Of a stretch of 64,000 bases of DNA, positions 14,471 to 23,347 are shown one piece after another. The notes under the pieces were generated by a model. That model did no database searches, was not told the DNA's origin, and saw nothing but the letters and a program-made list of their open reading frames with translations. The position numbers were made by a program, and so were the translations under genes. Origin of the DNA: Paenibacillus thiaminolyticus (GTDB lineage: Bacteria; Bacillota; Bacilli; Paenibacillales; Paenibacillaceae); assembly GCF_007066085.1 (NCBI RefSeq), contig NZ_CP041405.1, forward strand, positions 5,673,501 through 5,737,500. The letters are read 5' to 3'. The first letter of the stretch is position 1; each line of letters starts with the position of its first letter.

Positions 14471-17400
14471 CTACCAGTTCGAGCCGCCGGAGGAATTCTT
14501 GTTCTTGTTCCAGCTGGATCCGCCGGAGGAGGAGCTGCCGCTTCCCCAGCTGGAGCCGCCCGACGAATTCGACGACCTGCGCTCCTGAGCTCGCTTGACT
14601 TCCTCCCGGCGGCGTTCCTCCGCCCGCTTGGCTTCCTCTCTGCTGCGCGCTTCCGCCCGTCTTGCTTCTTCTCTCCGGCGCGCTTCTGCCCGCCTCGCTT
14701 CTTCCTCTCGCCGCTCTTCCTGCAGGACATCGTTATACGCCGACTCCATGGCCCCAATAATCCCGCTCAAGGCCGATATGGTGCGCGTGGCCTCGTCATA
14801 GGCCCCGCGCCGCATCAGATCGCTGGCCTCGCGATGGATCGAAGTGAAGCGGGAATCGAATGGCGAGACGTTGATTTTTCTTCTCGCCCTGGAATACGCG
14901 CGCCGGTATTGGCTGGCCGCCCGGTCGAGCTCCCGTTCCGCATTGCGCTTCTGTACGGCGGCCCGTTCGATGACGCCCAAGTATTCATTGGCTTCATCGG
15001 CGAATTCCCCGCTCAGTTCGTTCATCAGATCGACATCATAGGGCGGATCGGCGACGAGGTTCCGGAGCCCGGACTGCAGCCGCTCCAGACGATGCTCCTG
15101 CTGCCCCCACAGCTGGGCGAGATGTTGGCGGGCCAGGATGCGCTGGGCTGTGGCGAAGGCGGACTCGCCCGCCGCCTGCTTCCGCAGCGCCTCCTGGTGC
15201 GCGCTGTCCAGATCTCTTATCTGACGCTCATACCGCTCAATGGCATGATCCAGCTCGGCCAGCTGCAGCAGCATCCGATCCAGCGCCTCCCGCGCCGTGT
15301 CGTATTCCTGAACATCGATGCCGGACCAATACTCGGCCTGGCCCAGCGCCGGCGCGATATCCGACAGGTACTGGTATTTGCCGCGATATAGATGCCACAG
15401 CTGCTCCCAATGCTTCGTCCGGTAGGTGGCCTGGACGCGCATGGTCACCTCGGACAGATCCTGATCCCGCCGGCGGTACCCCTCCAGTCTCGACTTGATC
15501 TGGGCGATATCACTCACATTCTTGACCTGCAAATCTGCTTGCCGCTGCGTCATGTTCACCGCGTCGGCCAGCAGCTGCCTCATCAGCTCGACGCGCTGGA
15601 TGGCCGCCGGGATATCCCCATGGCGCAGCAGCTCGTGCATCTGCTCGTTGACCTGTCCGCTCTCCTCGATATTGCCGTACGGATCTATCCGCACGAGCTT
15701 CAGACGGAACTCCTGGGCGATGGACCGGACGCGCTCCCGGCTCTCCGCCATCTGCTGGGGGGTGCGGCGGTAGATCTCCGCCAGCTCGGCGATGCTTGCG
15801 ACGTCGTTCTCCAGCCGCCGCAGTTCCTCATTCGCGTGCACGACGCGGTGCTCGGCGCCTAGCGGGTCGAAAATCTCGAGCTGCTTGCTCTCCGCCAGCT
15901 CGGCCTTGACTGCATGATAGCGCCGCTGCAGCTCATCAAGCGGCCAGCCTCGCGCTTGAATTTCCGCCGCGATGTCCCTATCGGCGGCCAGCAGCCGTTC
16001 CTCCGCATCCGCAATCGTCTGCTTCAACGTCCGGTCGAGCGCTTCGATATGGTCGATCACAGCGACAAGCCGTTCCGCATCCGCTGTGCGCTCCTTCAAT
16101 TCGGCGGCCGCACCGGCAACCTGCTTCCGCAGCGCCGGCATGAGCCATTGCCGCTTCGGAATGGTCTCAAGCTCCTGCTGTCTGGCGCTCAGCCAGATAA
16201 GAATGTCCGCCAATTCCCGATCTGCGGTCCTGGCGGCATGCTGCGTCTCGCCCTGGGACAGATCGAGATAGGTCTTGTTCTTCTCCAGCGCCTGGTTCAC
16301 CCGCACCATCAATGCGGGCTGGCGCCGGAGGAGCAGCCGCAGCCGGATCCACAGTTCCCCGCGCTCGCCGGCGACGGCGAGGACGAGCAGTCCGCCAGCG
16401 CACAGCAGCACAAGCTGCCAGTCAATAGCGAGCGGCAGCGCGGAAGTGTTCCCCCTCCTGGTGGGAGGCGGCTCCTGCAGCGGCCCATCTTGCTTCACCG
16501 CGTCCGGCTCCGTCTTGCCGGCGGCGGGCGCCAGCGGCTTCAAGGCATGCGTCGCCTTCATCAACGCGATGGACGCCGCGGCGAAATCGCCTTCCTTCGC
16601 CTTCGGGATGAAGTGAGCGTCCAGCCATGCCTTCAGGCTGCCCGGGACGTCACCGCGGATGCCGGTCTCGGCATCGATTTGGTCCTGGAGGGCGGGGTTG
16701 TTGAAATTCATCTCGACCCGCCGTTCCTTCTTCGAGAGTAGAAGCAGAATATCATCGGATCCTAATCCGAGGTCCTGATAGAGCTTGTTCGCGTACTCTT
16801 CCGGTGCCGCTCCCTTGAAGCTGTCGACGGTCACCAGGCGGAATGTGTACAGCTTCCCCTGCGCCGCCTTCTTCACGGAGGGCAGCGCCTCCTTCGTGAT
16901 CATGCGCGCCTTGTCCTGGACAAGGGCGGCCTTCGCGGAGTTCCCTCCTGTCTGAGCGGCTCCGTCTGCCTTTGCGCCCGGCTTCGCGGCCGGCTTGCTG
17001 CCGGCGGACGTCTGCGGCTTCAAGGCATGCGTCGATTTCATGACCGAGACCGAAGCCGCGGCGAAATCTCCCTCCTTCGCCTTCGGAATGAAATGCGTAT
17101 CCAGCCACGACGTCAGACTGCCTGCCGCGTCGCCGCGAATGCCGACCTTGGCGTCGATTGCGGCCTGGAGAGAAGGATTGTTGAAGTTCATCTCGACCCG
17201 CCGCTCCTGCTTGGAGATGAGGAGGAGGATATCGTCCGCTCCCAGTTCCCAATGTTCGTACACGTCGTTGGCGTAGGTGGCCGGCGCCTTGCCATTCAAG
17301 CTGTCCACGGTCAGCAGGTAGAAGGTGTACAGCTTCCCCTTGGCCGCCTTCTCAATGGAGGCGATCGACTTCTTCGACAGCATCTGCGCCGTATCCTGAA

Positions 17401-17503
17401 CCAGTCCGTCCTTGGCCGGAATTCCTTCCGCCCTCGCCGTTCCCGGGCCGGCGGACATCATAATGACAAGCAAAAGCATAACTATGCGCAGCGCATATTG
17501 CAT
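14471..17503 (-). CDS. Exported protein with duplicated TPM domain, membrane anchor and long coiled coil
   Basis: A 1010-residue protein. A signal peptide (1-25, ending GTARA) is followed by two tandem TPM-type domains (about 30-165 and 192-325). These share LYTFxLxTVDSxxG, DDILLLxSKxERRVEMNFNNP and WLDxHFIPKAKEGDFAAAS nearly word for word. A hydrophobic segment near 358-375 is followed by about 550 residues of charged helical, coiled-coil sequence. A basic Arg/Glu/Ala helix (about 935-980) and a Ser/Gly/Trp-rich tail end the protein. TPM domains occur in YgcG-type exported proteins and in photosystem repair phosphatases. The architecture suggests surface sensing or chaperoning with a cytoplasmic scaffold. 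The specific function is unknown. Confidence 0.75.
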   Translation of the reverse strand: MQYALRIVMLLLVIMMSAGPGTARAEGIPAKDGLVQDTAQMLSKKSIASIEKAAKGKLYTFYLLTVDSLNGKAPATYANDVYEHWELGADDILLLISKQERRVEMNFNNPSLQAAIDAKVGIRGDAAGSLTSWLDTHFIPKAKEGDFAAASVSVMKSTHALKPQTSAGSKPAAKPGAKADGAAQTGGNSAKAALVQDKARMITKEALPSVKKAAQGKLYTFRLVTVDSFKGAAPEEYANKLYQDLGLGSDDILLLLSKKERRVEMNFNNPALQDQIDAETGIRGDVPGSLKAWLDAHFIPKAKEGDFAAASIALMKATHALKPLAPAAGKTEPDAVKQDGPLQEPPPTRRGNTSALPLAIDWQLVLLCAGGLLVLAVAGERGELWIRLRLLLRRQPALMVRVNQALEKNKTYLDLSQGETQHAARTADRELADILIWLSARQQELETIPKRQWLMPALRKQVAGAAAELKERTADAERLVAVIDHIEALDRTLKQTIADAEERLLAADRDIAAEIQARGWPLDELQRRYHAVKAELAESKQLEIFDPLGAEHRVVHANEELRRLENDVASIAELAEIYRRTPQQMAESRERVRSIAQEFRLKLVRIDPYGNIEESGQVNEQMHELLRHGDIPAAIQRVELMRQLLADAVNMTQRQADLQVKNVSDIAQIKSRLEGYRRRDQDLSEVTMRVQATYRTKHWEQLWHLYRGKYQYLSDIAPALGQAEYWSGIDVQEYDTAREALDRMLLQLAELDHAIERYERQIRDLDSAHQEALRKQAAGESAFATAQRILARQHLAQLWGQQEHRLERLQSGLRNLVADPPYDVDLMNELSGEFADEANEYLGVIERAAVQKRNAERELDRAASQYRRAYSRARRKINVSPFDSRFTSIHREASDLMRRGAYDEATRTISALSGIIGAMESAYNDVLQEERREEEARRAEARRREEARRAEARSREEAKRAEERRREEVKRAQERRSSNSSGGSSWGSGSSSSGGSSWNKNKNSSGGSNW

Positions 17504-17699
17504 GTTGAACCCTCCCGTTGTATCCCGACGCTAGTCTATTTCCAGTATAACGGAAGTACGGCCGACTTGGGGAAAAGTTCCTGCAAAGTTCGCGTGCGGG
17601 TCTGTGCGGTGAAAAGCGCAATAAGTATCAAATTTTTTCCGCTGCCGCTTGGTATGATGAATGGGAACGAGTCACGATACGTAAAGGAGAGGGTAGTTG

Positions 17700-18803
17700 A
17701 TGCAAGAGAGAACGGGGTATTTTGCACACTTGGAGGGCACGAGCCGGGAGGCGGGCCGGCAGCAGGGGCGATTCGCGGCCGAGCATCCGGGATGGATGCC
17801 GATGCTCGTCCTTCCGGAACCGCTGCCGGATGCACGGCTGCGGGAGACGATGCGGCTGCTGGACGATTACTGCCCCGGCATGAATGACGAACTGCTCGGG
17901 GCGGCCGAGCAGTTGGGCGTCGAGCCGGGCCGGATGGTTTATTATGCGGGGACCGACATTCAGGCGGGCTGCAGCCACTGCGCCGTCCTCCCCGGGAAGA
18001 CGGCAGACGGGCGGACTTATGTGCTGCGCAATTATGATCTGTCGCCGGAGATTGCCGATATGCGGCTCTGCGATACCGCGATTCACGGGCGGTACCGGCA
18101 TATCGGGTTCTCGACCGTCCTGTTCGGACGAACGGAAGGAATGAACGAGCACGGGCTGTGCGTCACCTTCTCGGCGTGCGGCCAACCGGTCGGGAATATT
18201 GAGGGCATGCGGGCGGCGAAGGTGAGCGGCCTGCAATTCTGGGCGGTCGTGCGCATGGTGCTGGAACGCTGCCGGACGGCCGCGGAGGCCGTCGCCGCCA
18301 TACGCGAGATGCCGATCGCCTCGAACATGAATCTGATTATCGCGGATGCGTCCGGGCATGCCGCGCTGTTGGGGACGTTCGACGGAGAGATTGCGGTCAA
18401 GGAAGCGGACGGAACGGCAGAGACTTATATTACGGCGACGAACCATCCGCTCTTCCCGGAAGTCGCCCGGCTGGAGCCGCGCCGGCTGAATCACTCCGTC
18501 GTGCGCCACGAGCTGTTGAATGAGGCGCTCGGAGGAAGCGCGCCGGTCGGCAAGGACGATTTGCGCGGGCTGGTCCAGCAGGAATATCCGCATGGATTGA
18601 CCGTGCATAATTACCGGCAATGGTTCGGGACGCTCTATTCGATGCTGTTCGATCTGAACGAACGCGCGCTGGATGTTTGCTTCGGCTCGCCGCTCCAGAA
18701 TCCATGGTATACTGTCCGTATCGGAGAACGCTTCCCGATTGAGCAGGTGAAGGTGCGGATGGAGCATCGCGATCCCGAGCCCGGCTTCTGGCAGCTGGTC
18801 TGA
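17700..18803 (+). CDS. C45-family autoproteolytic acyltransferase/hydrolase
   Basis: A 367-residue Ntn hydrolase related to acyl-CoA:6-aminopenicillanic acid acyltransferase. In this family the proenzyme cleaves itself before a Cys that becomes the N-terminal nucleophile. Here the site is AGCSHCAVLPGK, with Cys91 the best candidate, followed at the usual distance by VLRNYD. MNEHGLCVTFSACG is the conserved Asn-containing strand, and NMNLIIADASGHAALLG also fits. Substrates of bacterial members are mostly unknown. ATG 17700 follows AAAGGAGAGGG. It is divergent from the TPM gene and stands alone. It is the second Ntn-type amide enzyme in the window, unrelated in sequence detail to the one at 8348. 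Confidence 0.82.
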   Translation: MQERTGYFAHLEGTSREAGRQQGRFAAEHPGWMPMLVLPEPLPDARLRETMRLLDDYCPGMNDELLGAAEQLGVEPGRMVYYAGTDIQAGCSHCAVLPGKTADGRTYVLRNYDLSPEIADMRLCDTAIHGRYRHIGFSTVLFGRTEGMNEHGLCVTFSACGQPVGNIEGMRAAKVSGLQFWAVVRMVLERCRTAAEAVAAIREMPIASNMNLIIADASGHAALLGTFDGEIAVKEADGTAETYITATNHPLFPEVARLEPRRLNHSVVRHELLNEALGGSAPVGKDDLRGLVQQEYPHGLTVHNYRQWFGTLYSMLFDLNERALDVCFGSPLQNPWYTVRIGERFPIEQVKVRMEHRDPEPGFWQLV

Positions 18804-18995
18804 CGCGATGCGGAAGCCTTCGGCAACTTCAGCTGCCTTCAGCACCTCAGCACCTCAGCAGCCTTCGGCAGCGAGTGCAGGCTCCCGGCACGTACGTTCC
18901 GGCTGGAGCGGCGCTGGGTGAGATAGCAGAGTGAGATGGCTGAGTGTTATGAAGAAGATGGAAGGAACCAATGAACGGATGACGGGGGATAGGAA

Positions 18996-19892
18996 ATGAG
19001 ACGTTCCATCATCGAAAGCGCGGTCCAATATATCGAGACCCATCTGAAGGGACCGCTGCACGCGGACGAGGTCGCCCGGCATGTGCATATCTCCTACTAC
19101 CACTTCCACCGTATGTTCCATGCGATGACGGGGGAGACGCTCGGAGACTATATCCGCAAGCGGAGACTGACGGAAGCGTCGCTGGAGCTGATGGGAACAC
19201 AGCGGCCGATACTGGACATCGCCGTCGATTATCAGTTCGAGTCGCATGAAGCCTTCACCCGCGCATTCAAAAAAATGTTCGGCCTGTCCCCGTACGCATT
19301 CCGCCGCAAGGGGATCCGTCCGGTTGTCAACAGCAAAGGAGCGCTTATCGGCCCGCGGCTGCGCCATCGCGTCAGCAGTATCAGCCTCGAGCCGGAGATC
19401 GTTGAGCTGGAGCGGAGCATCACGGTCATCGGGCTGCAGGGCCACAGCAATCTGCGCGACAATCATATCCCGGACATGTGGTCCGAATTGCTCCGGCAGC
19501 GCCGGGAGGCCCCGTCCGGGAGCTTGGGGTCGACGGCTTACGGCATCTGTCAGGCGATGGGGGCGATGCCCTTGCATGATCTGAGCGAGGAGACGATATT
19601 CGGCCAATTCATCGGCTTCGAGGCGGCCGGGGACGGGGCGCCTCCGCCAGGGATGGCGGCTTATGTGATTCGCCCGGGCAAGTACGCGGTCTTCCGCCAC
19701 CGGGGCCCAACCTCCTTGCTGCGCAGCAGCTATGAGTACATTTGGGGAACGTGGATGCAAGCCGCCTCCTGGGAACTGGACGATCGCGACGATTTCGAAC
19801 AGTATGGAGAAGATTTTTACGGAACGGAGCATGAGGACTCCATCATTCGGATCTTTATCCCGGTCAAGCCGGAGACCGGCGCATCCGGTTGA
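18996..19892 (+). CDS. AraC-family regulator with GyrI-like effector-binding domain
   Basis: A 298-residue regulator. The N-terminal AraC DNA-binding domain (residues 1-105) has two helix-turn-helix units: ADEVARHVHISYYHFHRMFHAMTGE and ILDIAVDYQFESHEAFTRAFKKMFG. The C-terminal ~160 residues form a GyrI-like/Rob-type ligand domain, ending with the family pattern EDFYGTEHEDSIIRIFIPVK. This N-to-C order is typical of Rob/SoxS-like proteins that sense small hydrophobic molecules. GGGGGATAGG precedes ATG. No adjacent target gene is evident. The upstream 190 bases hold no gene. Confidence 0.88.
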   Translation: MRRSIIESAVQYIETHLKGPLHADEVARHVHISYYHFHRMFHAMTGETLGDYIRKRRLTEASLELMGTQRPILDIAVDYQFESHEAFTRAFKKMFGLSPYAFRRKGIRPVVNSKGALIGPRLRHRVSSISLEPEIVELERSITVIGLQGHSNLRDNHIPDMWSELLRQRREAPSGSLGSTAYGICQAMGAMPLHDLSEETIFGQFIGFEAAGDGAPPPGMAAYVIRPGKYAVFRHRGPTSLLRSSYEYIWGTWMQAASWELDDRDDFEQYGEDFYGTEHEDSIIRIFIPVKPETGASG

Positions 19893-19904
19893 GGGCAGAA
19901 GCCA

Positions 19905-20200
19905 AGAGACATGACGCAGAAAACAGAACGTAGTGTGCAGGACGTAGAAGTGGCATAACAAACGCAGAATATAGAACGCATAACACATGCATAATACAGA
20001 ACGCTTGAATGCAGAACGCTTGAATGCAGGACACGGAACGCAGAACGCATAACGCTCAACAGAGTGCGCCAACGGCAGAACAGATATCACAGAAGATATC
20101 AGAGAAGGCAGAACGCGGGGCATAACACAGAGAAGGTAGAACGTGGAGCATGATACAGAATGCAGAACATAGAATGCAGAACATAGAATGTAGAACGCTG
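19905..20200. repeat. Degenerate short-repeat tract (GCAGAACGY-type)
   Basis: About 300 bases rich in variants of ATGCAGAACGC/ACAGAACGT/ATAGAATGC. Two adjacent units of AGAACGCTTGAATGC are exact, and so are two of AGAATGCAGAACAT. No reading frame on either strand is convincing. It looks like slippage-derived, non-coding sequence. Confidence 0.7.
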
Positions 20201-20206
20201 AACGTC

Positions 20207-20276
20207 AAATGCTAAATGCTAAATGCTAAATGCTAAATGCTAAACGCTAATTGCTAAATGCTAAATGCTAAATGCA
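20207..20276. repeat. 7-bp tandem repeat (AAATGCT), about 10 units
   Basis: Ten consecutive heptamers of AAATGCT. Units six (AAACGCT) and seven (AATTGCT) carry substitutions and the last is AAATGCA. It directly follows the degenerate GCAGAACGY tract and precedes the terminator at 20300. Confidence 0.9.
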
Positions 20277-20299
20277 TAATGCGCACGCTGCCAACAGAG

Positions 20300-20338
20300 G
20301 ACGATCTTTTCCGGCACGCACGGAAAAGGTCGTTTTTT
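20300..20338 (+). terminator. Rho-independent terminator
   Basis: ACGATCTTTTCCG pairs with CGGAAAAGGTCGT over a 7-base loop, followed by six T. It ends transcription before yhaM, from either the AraC gene or the repeat tract. Confidence 0.85.
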
Positions 20339-20451
20339 GTGCTGGAGGCCCCCAGACCGCAACAAGGATAGAAGCGTGTTCCATTTGATCCCGCCCTCCG
20401 CCGCGAACTCGTTGTATAATATAGGTATCATGGCAAGGAGGAACTTATCAC

Positions 20452-21408
20452 GTGACATTAATCAAGCAACTGACGAATCAGGACGACTTTATCGGCTTTT
20501 ATTTGCTGAAGGAGCTGGAGGTCAAGCAGACGAACGGCAATCCGCCGAAGGACTATTTGGACATCGTCCTGTGCGATGCGACCGGGCAGCTTCCAGCAAA
20601 ATATTGGGATGCATCCCCGACCGATAAGGAGACATTTTTCCCGATGGGGCTCGTGAAGGTGCGCGGCATCGTGCAGACCTACCGGGAACGGCTGCAGGTG
20701 AAAATTCTGCAAATCCGTCCGGCCAAGGAGGAGGACGGGGTGACATTGACCGATTTCATTCGTTCGGCCCCGATTCGTCCCATCGACCTGATTCATGCAA
20801 TCAAACAGGCCATCTCCAGCATTTCCGATAAGGAGATTCGCGCGCTTGTCTCCTTCTGCGTAGAGAAGGTGGAGGAGAAGCTGATGCACTACCCGGCGGC
20901 GAAAACTCATCACCATGCCTATTTCGCAGGCTTGGCCTACCATATGGTGCGCATGCTGGAAATCGGGGACTTTCTGTGCCGGCAGCGGCCGTTCCTGAAC
21001 CCGGATCTGCTGAAGGCGGGCATCATTCTTCACGATATTGCGAAGCCGGAGGAAATGGTGGCCCAACTCGGCATCGTATCGGAATATAGCGTTCAAGGCA
21101 AGCTGGTCGGCCATATTTCGATGGCATCGAACTGGATTACGGAGGCAGCCCTGCGCCTCGACATCGATCTTGATTCGCCGAAGGTGCTCGGCCTGCAGCA
21201 TCTCGTGTTGTCTCATCATAATCTGGGTGAATGGGGCAGCCCCGTGCAGCCGCAGACGCCGGAGGCGGTGGCGCTCCATCATATCGACGCGCTTGACGCG
21301 AAGCTCCAGATGGTCGAGGATGCGCTGGACACGACGCCGGAGACGGAGGAGTGGACGCCGTTCATCCGCGGCTTGGAGAACAAGGCGATCTATCGGATGA
21401 AGCTGTAG
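20452..21408 (+). CDS. yhaM: 3'-5' exoribonuclease YhaM
   Basis: A 318-residue protein with an N-terminal OB-fold (about 15-95: VLCDATGQLPAKYWDAS, VRGIVQTYRERLQVKILQIRP) and a metal-dependent HD domain (about 150-300). The HD motif is ILHDIAKPEE (His194-Asp195), with upstream HHHAYFAGLAYH and downstream LSHHNLGEWGSP. This order defines YhaM, a single-strand 3'-5' exoribonuclease of Firmicutes acting in RNA turnover. Length matches the ~314-residue Bacillus protein. The start is GTG 20452, preceded by AAGGAGGAACTTATCAC; TATAAT at 20414 may be its -10 box. It is a housekeeping gene and supports the Firmicute assignment. Confidence 0.93.
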   Translation: MTLIKQLTNQDDFIGFYLLKELEVKQTNGNPPKDYLDIVLCDATGQLPAKYWDASPTDKETFFPMGLVKVRGIVQTYRERLQVKILQIRPAKEEDGVTLTDFIRSAPIRPIDLIHAIKQAISSISDKEIRALVSFCVEKVEEKLMHYPAAKTHHHAYFAGLAYHMVRMLEIGDFLCRQRPFLNPDLLKAGIILHDIAKPEEMVAQLGIVSEYSVQGKLVGHISMASNWITEAALRLDIDLDSPKVLGLQHLVLSHHNLGEWGSPVQPQTPEAVALHHIDALDAKLQMVEDALDTTPETEEWTPFIRGLENKAIYRMKL

Positions 21409-21439
21409 TACATAAGTTTAACCAGCGTACAGGCCGGAA

Positions 21440-21485
21440 GGCAGCGGGTTCATGTTCATTCATGGATCGGCTGCTTTTTTTGGCG
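21440..21485 (+). terminator. Terminator of yhaM
   Basis: GGCAGC…CATG and CATG…GGCTGC form a stem with bulges, followed by seven T. Confidence 0.7.
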
Positions 21486-21548
21486 GCTGTTCTTGAGGGA
21501 TCAATTTAGAGACATTTTAAAGTCAAATGATTGGAAAATCTCCCGAGT

Positions 21549-21572
21549 ATAATGAATGTAAGCGCTTTATAT
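21549..21572 (+). promoter_or_regulatory. Possible -10 box and CcpA (cre)-like site before the NRAMP-type gene
   Basis: TATAAT at 21549-21554 is followed by TGTAAGCGCTTTAT (about 21558-21571). The latter matches the cre consensus TGWAANCGNTNWCA except at the last two positions. No good -35 box is seen. Confidence 0.4.
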
Positions 21573-21589
21573 TTTGGGAGGTGGACCTG

Positions 21590-22831
21590 TTGAGCAACTT
21601 CGACACGGAGCTGAATCCAGCCCGCAATCCAAGCAGTCTATGGAGGAAATGCTTGCTCCTTCTCGGCCCGGGCTTCATTACTGCCGCAACTGTCCTCGGT
21701 CCGGGGAGCATTACGGTCAGCAGCAGCGCCGGGGCGCTTATGGAGTACTCGGTGCTGTGGGTGCTTGTCATCGCTGCCGTATTTATGTCCGCGTTCACCG
21801 CCATTGCCGGCAAGATCGGCTGCCTGAACCGCGATTCGCTGCTCTTCATCGTTCAGCAGCAGTACGGGCGCTGGCTGGCCATTCTCATCGGGCTAAGCGT
21901 GTTCCTGATCACGGCGGGCTTCCAGACCGGGAACAACATTGGCGTCGGCCTGGCCTTCGACGCCGCATTTGGCGGAGGCATTGCCCTGTGGGCAGGCGTC
22001 TTTCTCGTTATCGCCCTCGTATTTATATGGACTTCTAGCAACTTTTACAAGCTATTGGAAAAGGTAATGATGCTGATGGTCATTCTGATGATCATCGCCT
22101 TCATTGGGAATCTGTTCCGCATATCGCCGGACCTGGGCGCGCTGGCCGCCGGCTTCGTCCCTTCGCCGCCCGCGATCTGGGGGCTGGTCATTGCCATCTC
22201 GGCGACAAGCTTCAGCATTGCCGGGGCTGCCGGGCAAGCCTATATGGTTCAGGGCAAGGGATGGCAGCCGCAGGATCTGCGCAAGAGCAACGCCAGCGCC
22301 ATTGTCGGGATCGTGGTCCTGTGCGGTCTGACGCTCATTATTATGATTACGTCGGCAGCCGTGCTCGCCCCCCAAGGCATTCAAGTACACAGCGCCCTTG
22401 ACATGGCTGTACAGCTGGAGCCGCTGCTTGGCCCGCTAGCGAAATGGCTGTTCCTTCTCGGGCTGTTCGCGGCTTCCTTCTCCTCCTTCGTCGCCAACGC
22501 CGTCTTAGGGGGAATGCTGCTGTCGGATGGCTTCGGCTGGGGCCGCACCTTGAACGACAAGAGCGTCAAAATCTTCACTTCCCTGCTGTTGGCGGGGAGC
22601 ACGCTGATCGCGATTCTGGCCGAGGCCAATCCGATTCAATTGATTATTATGGCGCAGGCATCGACAGTTCTCGGAGCGCCGCTCATCGCCATCGTGCTGC
22701 TGCTGCTCGGCAACAACAAAAAGGTCCTCGGCAGCCGCACGAACGGCTGGTTCACGAATGTCACCGCGGGACTAGCCTCTCTCTGGCTCCTCTATTTATC
22801 TGTAAATCAGTTGCTGACCTTCTTGCAGTAG
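21590..22831 (+). CDS. NRAMP-family divalent metal transporter with altered metal-site motif
   Basis: A 413-residue protein with 11 hydrophobic segments and the NRAMP start GPGFITAATVLGPGS. Canonical manganese/iron NRAMPs have DPGN in the first membrane helix, where Asp and Asn bind metal. Here the motif is GPGS (residues 37-40). In the sixth helix the usual MPH segment is replaced by IAGAAGQAYMVQ. The fold is recognisable, but the ion-binding residues differ, so the substrate may not be Mn2+. TTG 21590 is preferred (GGGAGGTGG 5 bases upstream); ATG 21527 lies upstream of the -10 box. The stop codon is the first part of a decamer repeat array. Confidence 0.8.
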   Translation: MSNFDTELNPARNPSSLWRKCLLLLGPGFITAATVLGPGSITVSSSAGALMEYSVLWVLVIAAVFMSAFTAIAGKIGCLNRDSLLFIVQQQYGRWLAILIGLSVFLITAGFQTGNNIGVGLAFDAAFGGGIALWAGVFLVIALVFIWTSSNFYKLLEKVMMLMVILMIIAFIGNLFRISPDLGALAAGFVPSPPAIWGLVIAISATSFSIAGAAGQAYMVQGKGWQPQDLRKSNASAIVGIVVLCGLTLIIMITSAAVLAPQGIQVHSALDMAVQLEPLLGPLAKWLFLLGLFAASFSSFVANAVLGGMLLSDGFGWGRTLNDKSVKIFTSLLLAGSTLIAILAEANPIQLIIMAQASTVLGAPLIAIVLLLLGNNKKVLGSRTNGWFTNVTAGLASLWLLYLSVNQLLTFLQ

Positions 22832-22877
22832 GAGCGAGTAGGAGCGAGTAGGAGTGAGTAGGAGTGAGTAGGAGCGG
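22828..22877. repeat. 10-bp tandem repeat, five units, overlapping the NRAMP stop codon
   Basis: GTAGGAGYGA five times (units at 22828, 22838, 22848, 22858 and 22868). The TAG stop of the transporter is in the first unit. Confidence 0.9.
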
Positions 22878-23004
22878 CAAAAGCAGGAAAGAGCAATTGG
22901 AAGGGGGGCTCATAGGCAGGCATTGCATAATGAGTGGGGTAACGGGTCAACAGAGAATAGGGAGGCGGGAAAAATGGCGGCGGGCAAAGCGGCGGAAGGT
23001 GGGG

Positions 23005-23130
23005 GATAGGCCGCCTGCTTTTGTGGAAGATGGATGATAGGCCGCCGCCTGCCTTCTGGTGGAAGACGGATGAAAGACCGCCTGCCTTCTTGTGGAAGAC
23101 GGAGATTAGGCCTCTGCCTTCCTGCGGCAT
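23005..23130. repeat. Imperfect ~35-bp tandem repeats, about four units
   Basis: The core CCGCCTGCCTTCTNGTGGAAG followed by ACGGATGA recurs four times with changes. A minus-strand frame repeats VFHKKAGGLSS-like words, but it has no homology or ribosome binding site, so I treat it as non-coding. Confidence 0.7.
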
Positions 23131-23187
23131 ACGGTCGAGGCTGATGTGAAGATGGGTGAGAGAATGAATCCTGCGTGAATAAGGCTG

Positions 23188-23347
23188 ATGAGAAAGTCCG
23201 AGGGATTTTGTAGCACTTCATTTTTGTGTGGTGGACTCGTCTCTCCGTAGAAAAAATCGATTTAAAACGCTATGGGTGCCAAGTTTTGAGTAGGAAAATG
23301 GACAATCTCCACCCCTTCGTAAAAAACAGGGGGTTTCCAACGGCATG
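23188..23347. repeat. ~160-bp direct repeat, copy 1
   Basis: It contains CGTCTCTCCGTAGAAAAAAT, AAAACGCT, GTGCCAAGTT, CCTTCGTAAAAAACA and TTTCCAAC in the same order and spacing as copy 2 at 23781-23945. It is followed at once by the ~49-bp unit array. Confidence 0.8.

Noticed and set aside
14411..15391. 326-codon + strand frame inside the TPM gene
   Set aside because: Antisense to a convincing 1010-residue protein; rich in Pro/Arg/Leu from codon complementarity.
17628..18845. 405-codon minus-strand frame opposite the C45 gene
   Set aside because: Shadow of a well-supported Ntn hydrolase gene; no recognisable motif.
18855..20123. 422-codon minus-strand frame opposite the AraC-type gene and repeat tract
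   Set aside because: Composition is biased and repetitive, the start lies in the repeat tract, and the + strand gene is clear.
22807..23221. Minus-strand frames with repeated VFHKKAGGLSS words
   Set aside because: Translation of tandem DNA repeats; no ribosome binding site and no family resemblance.
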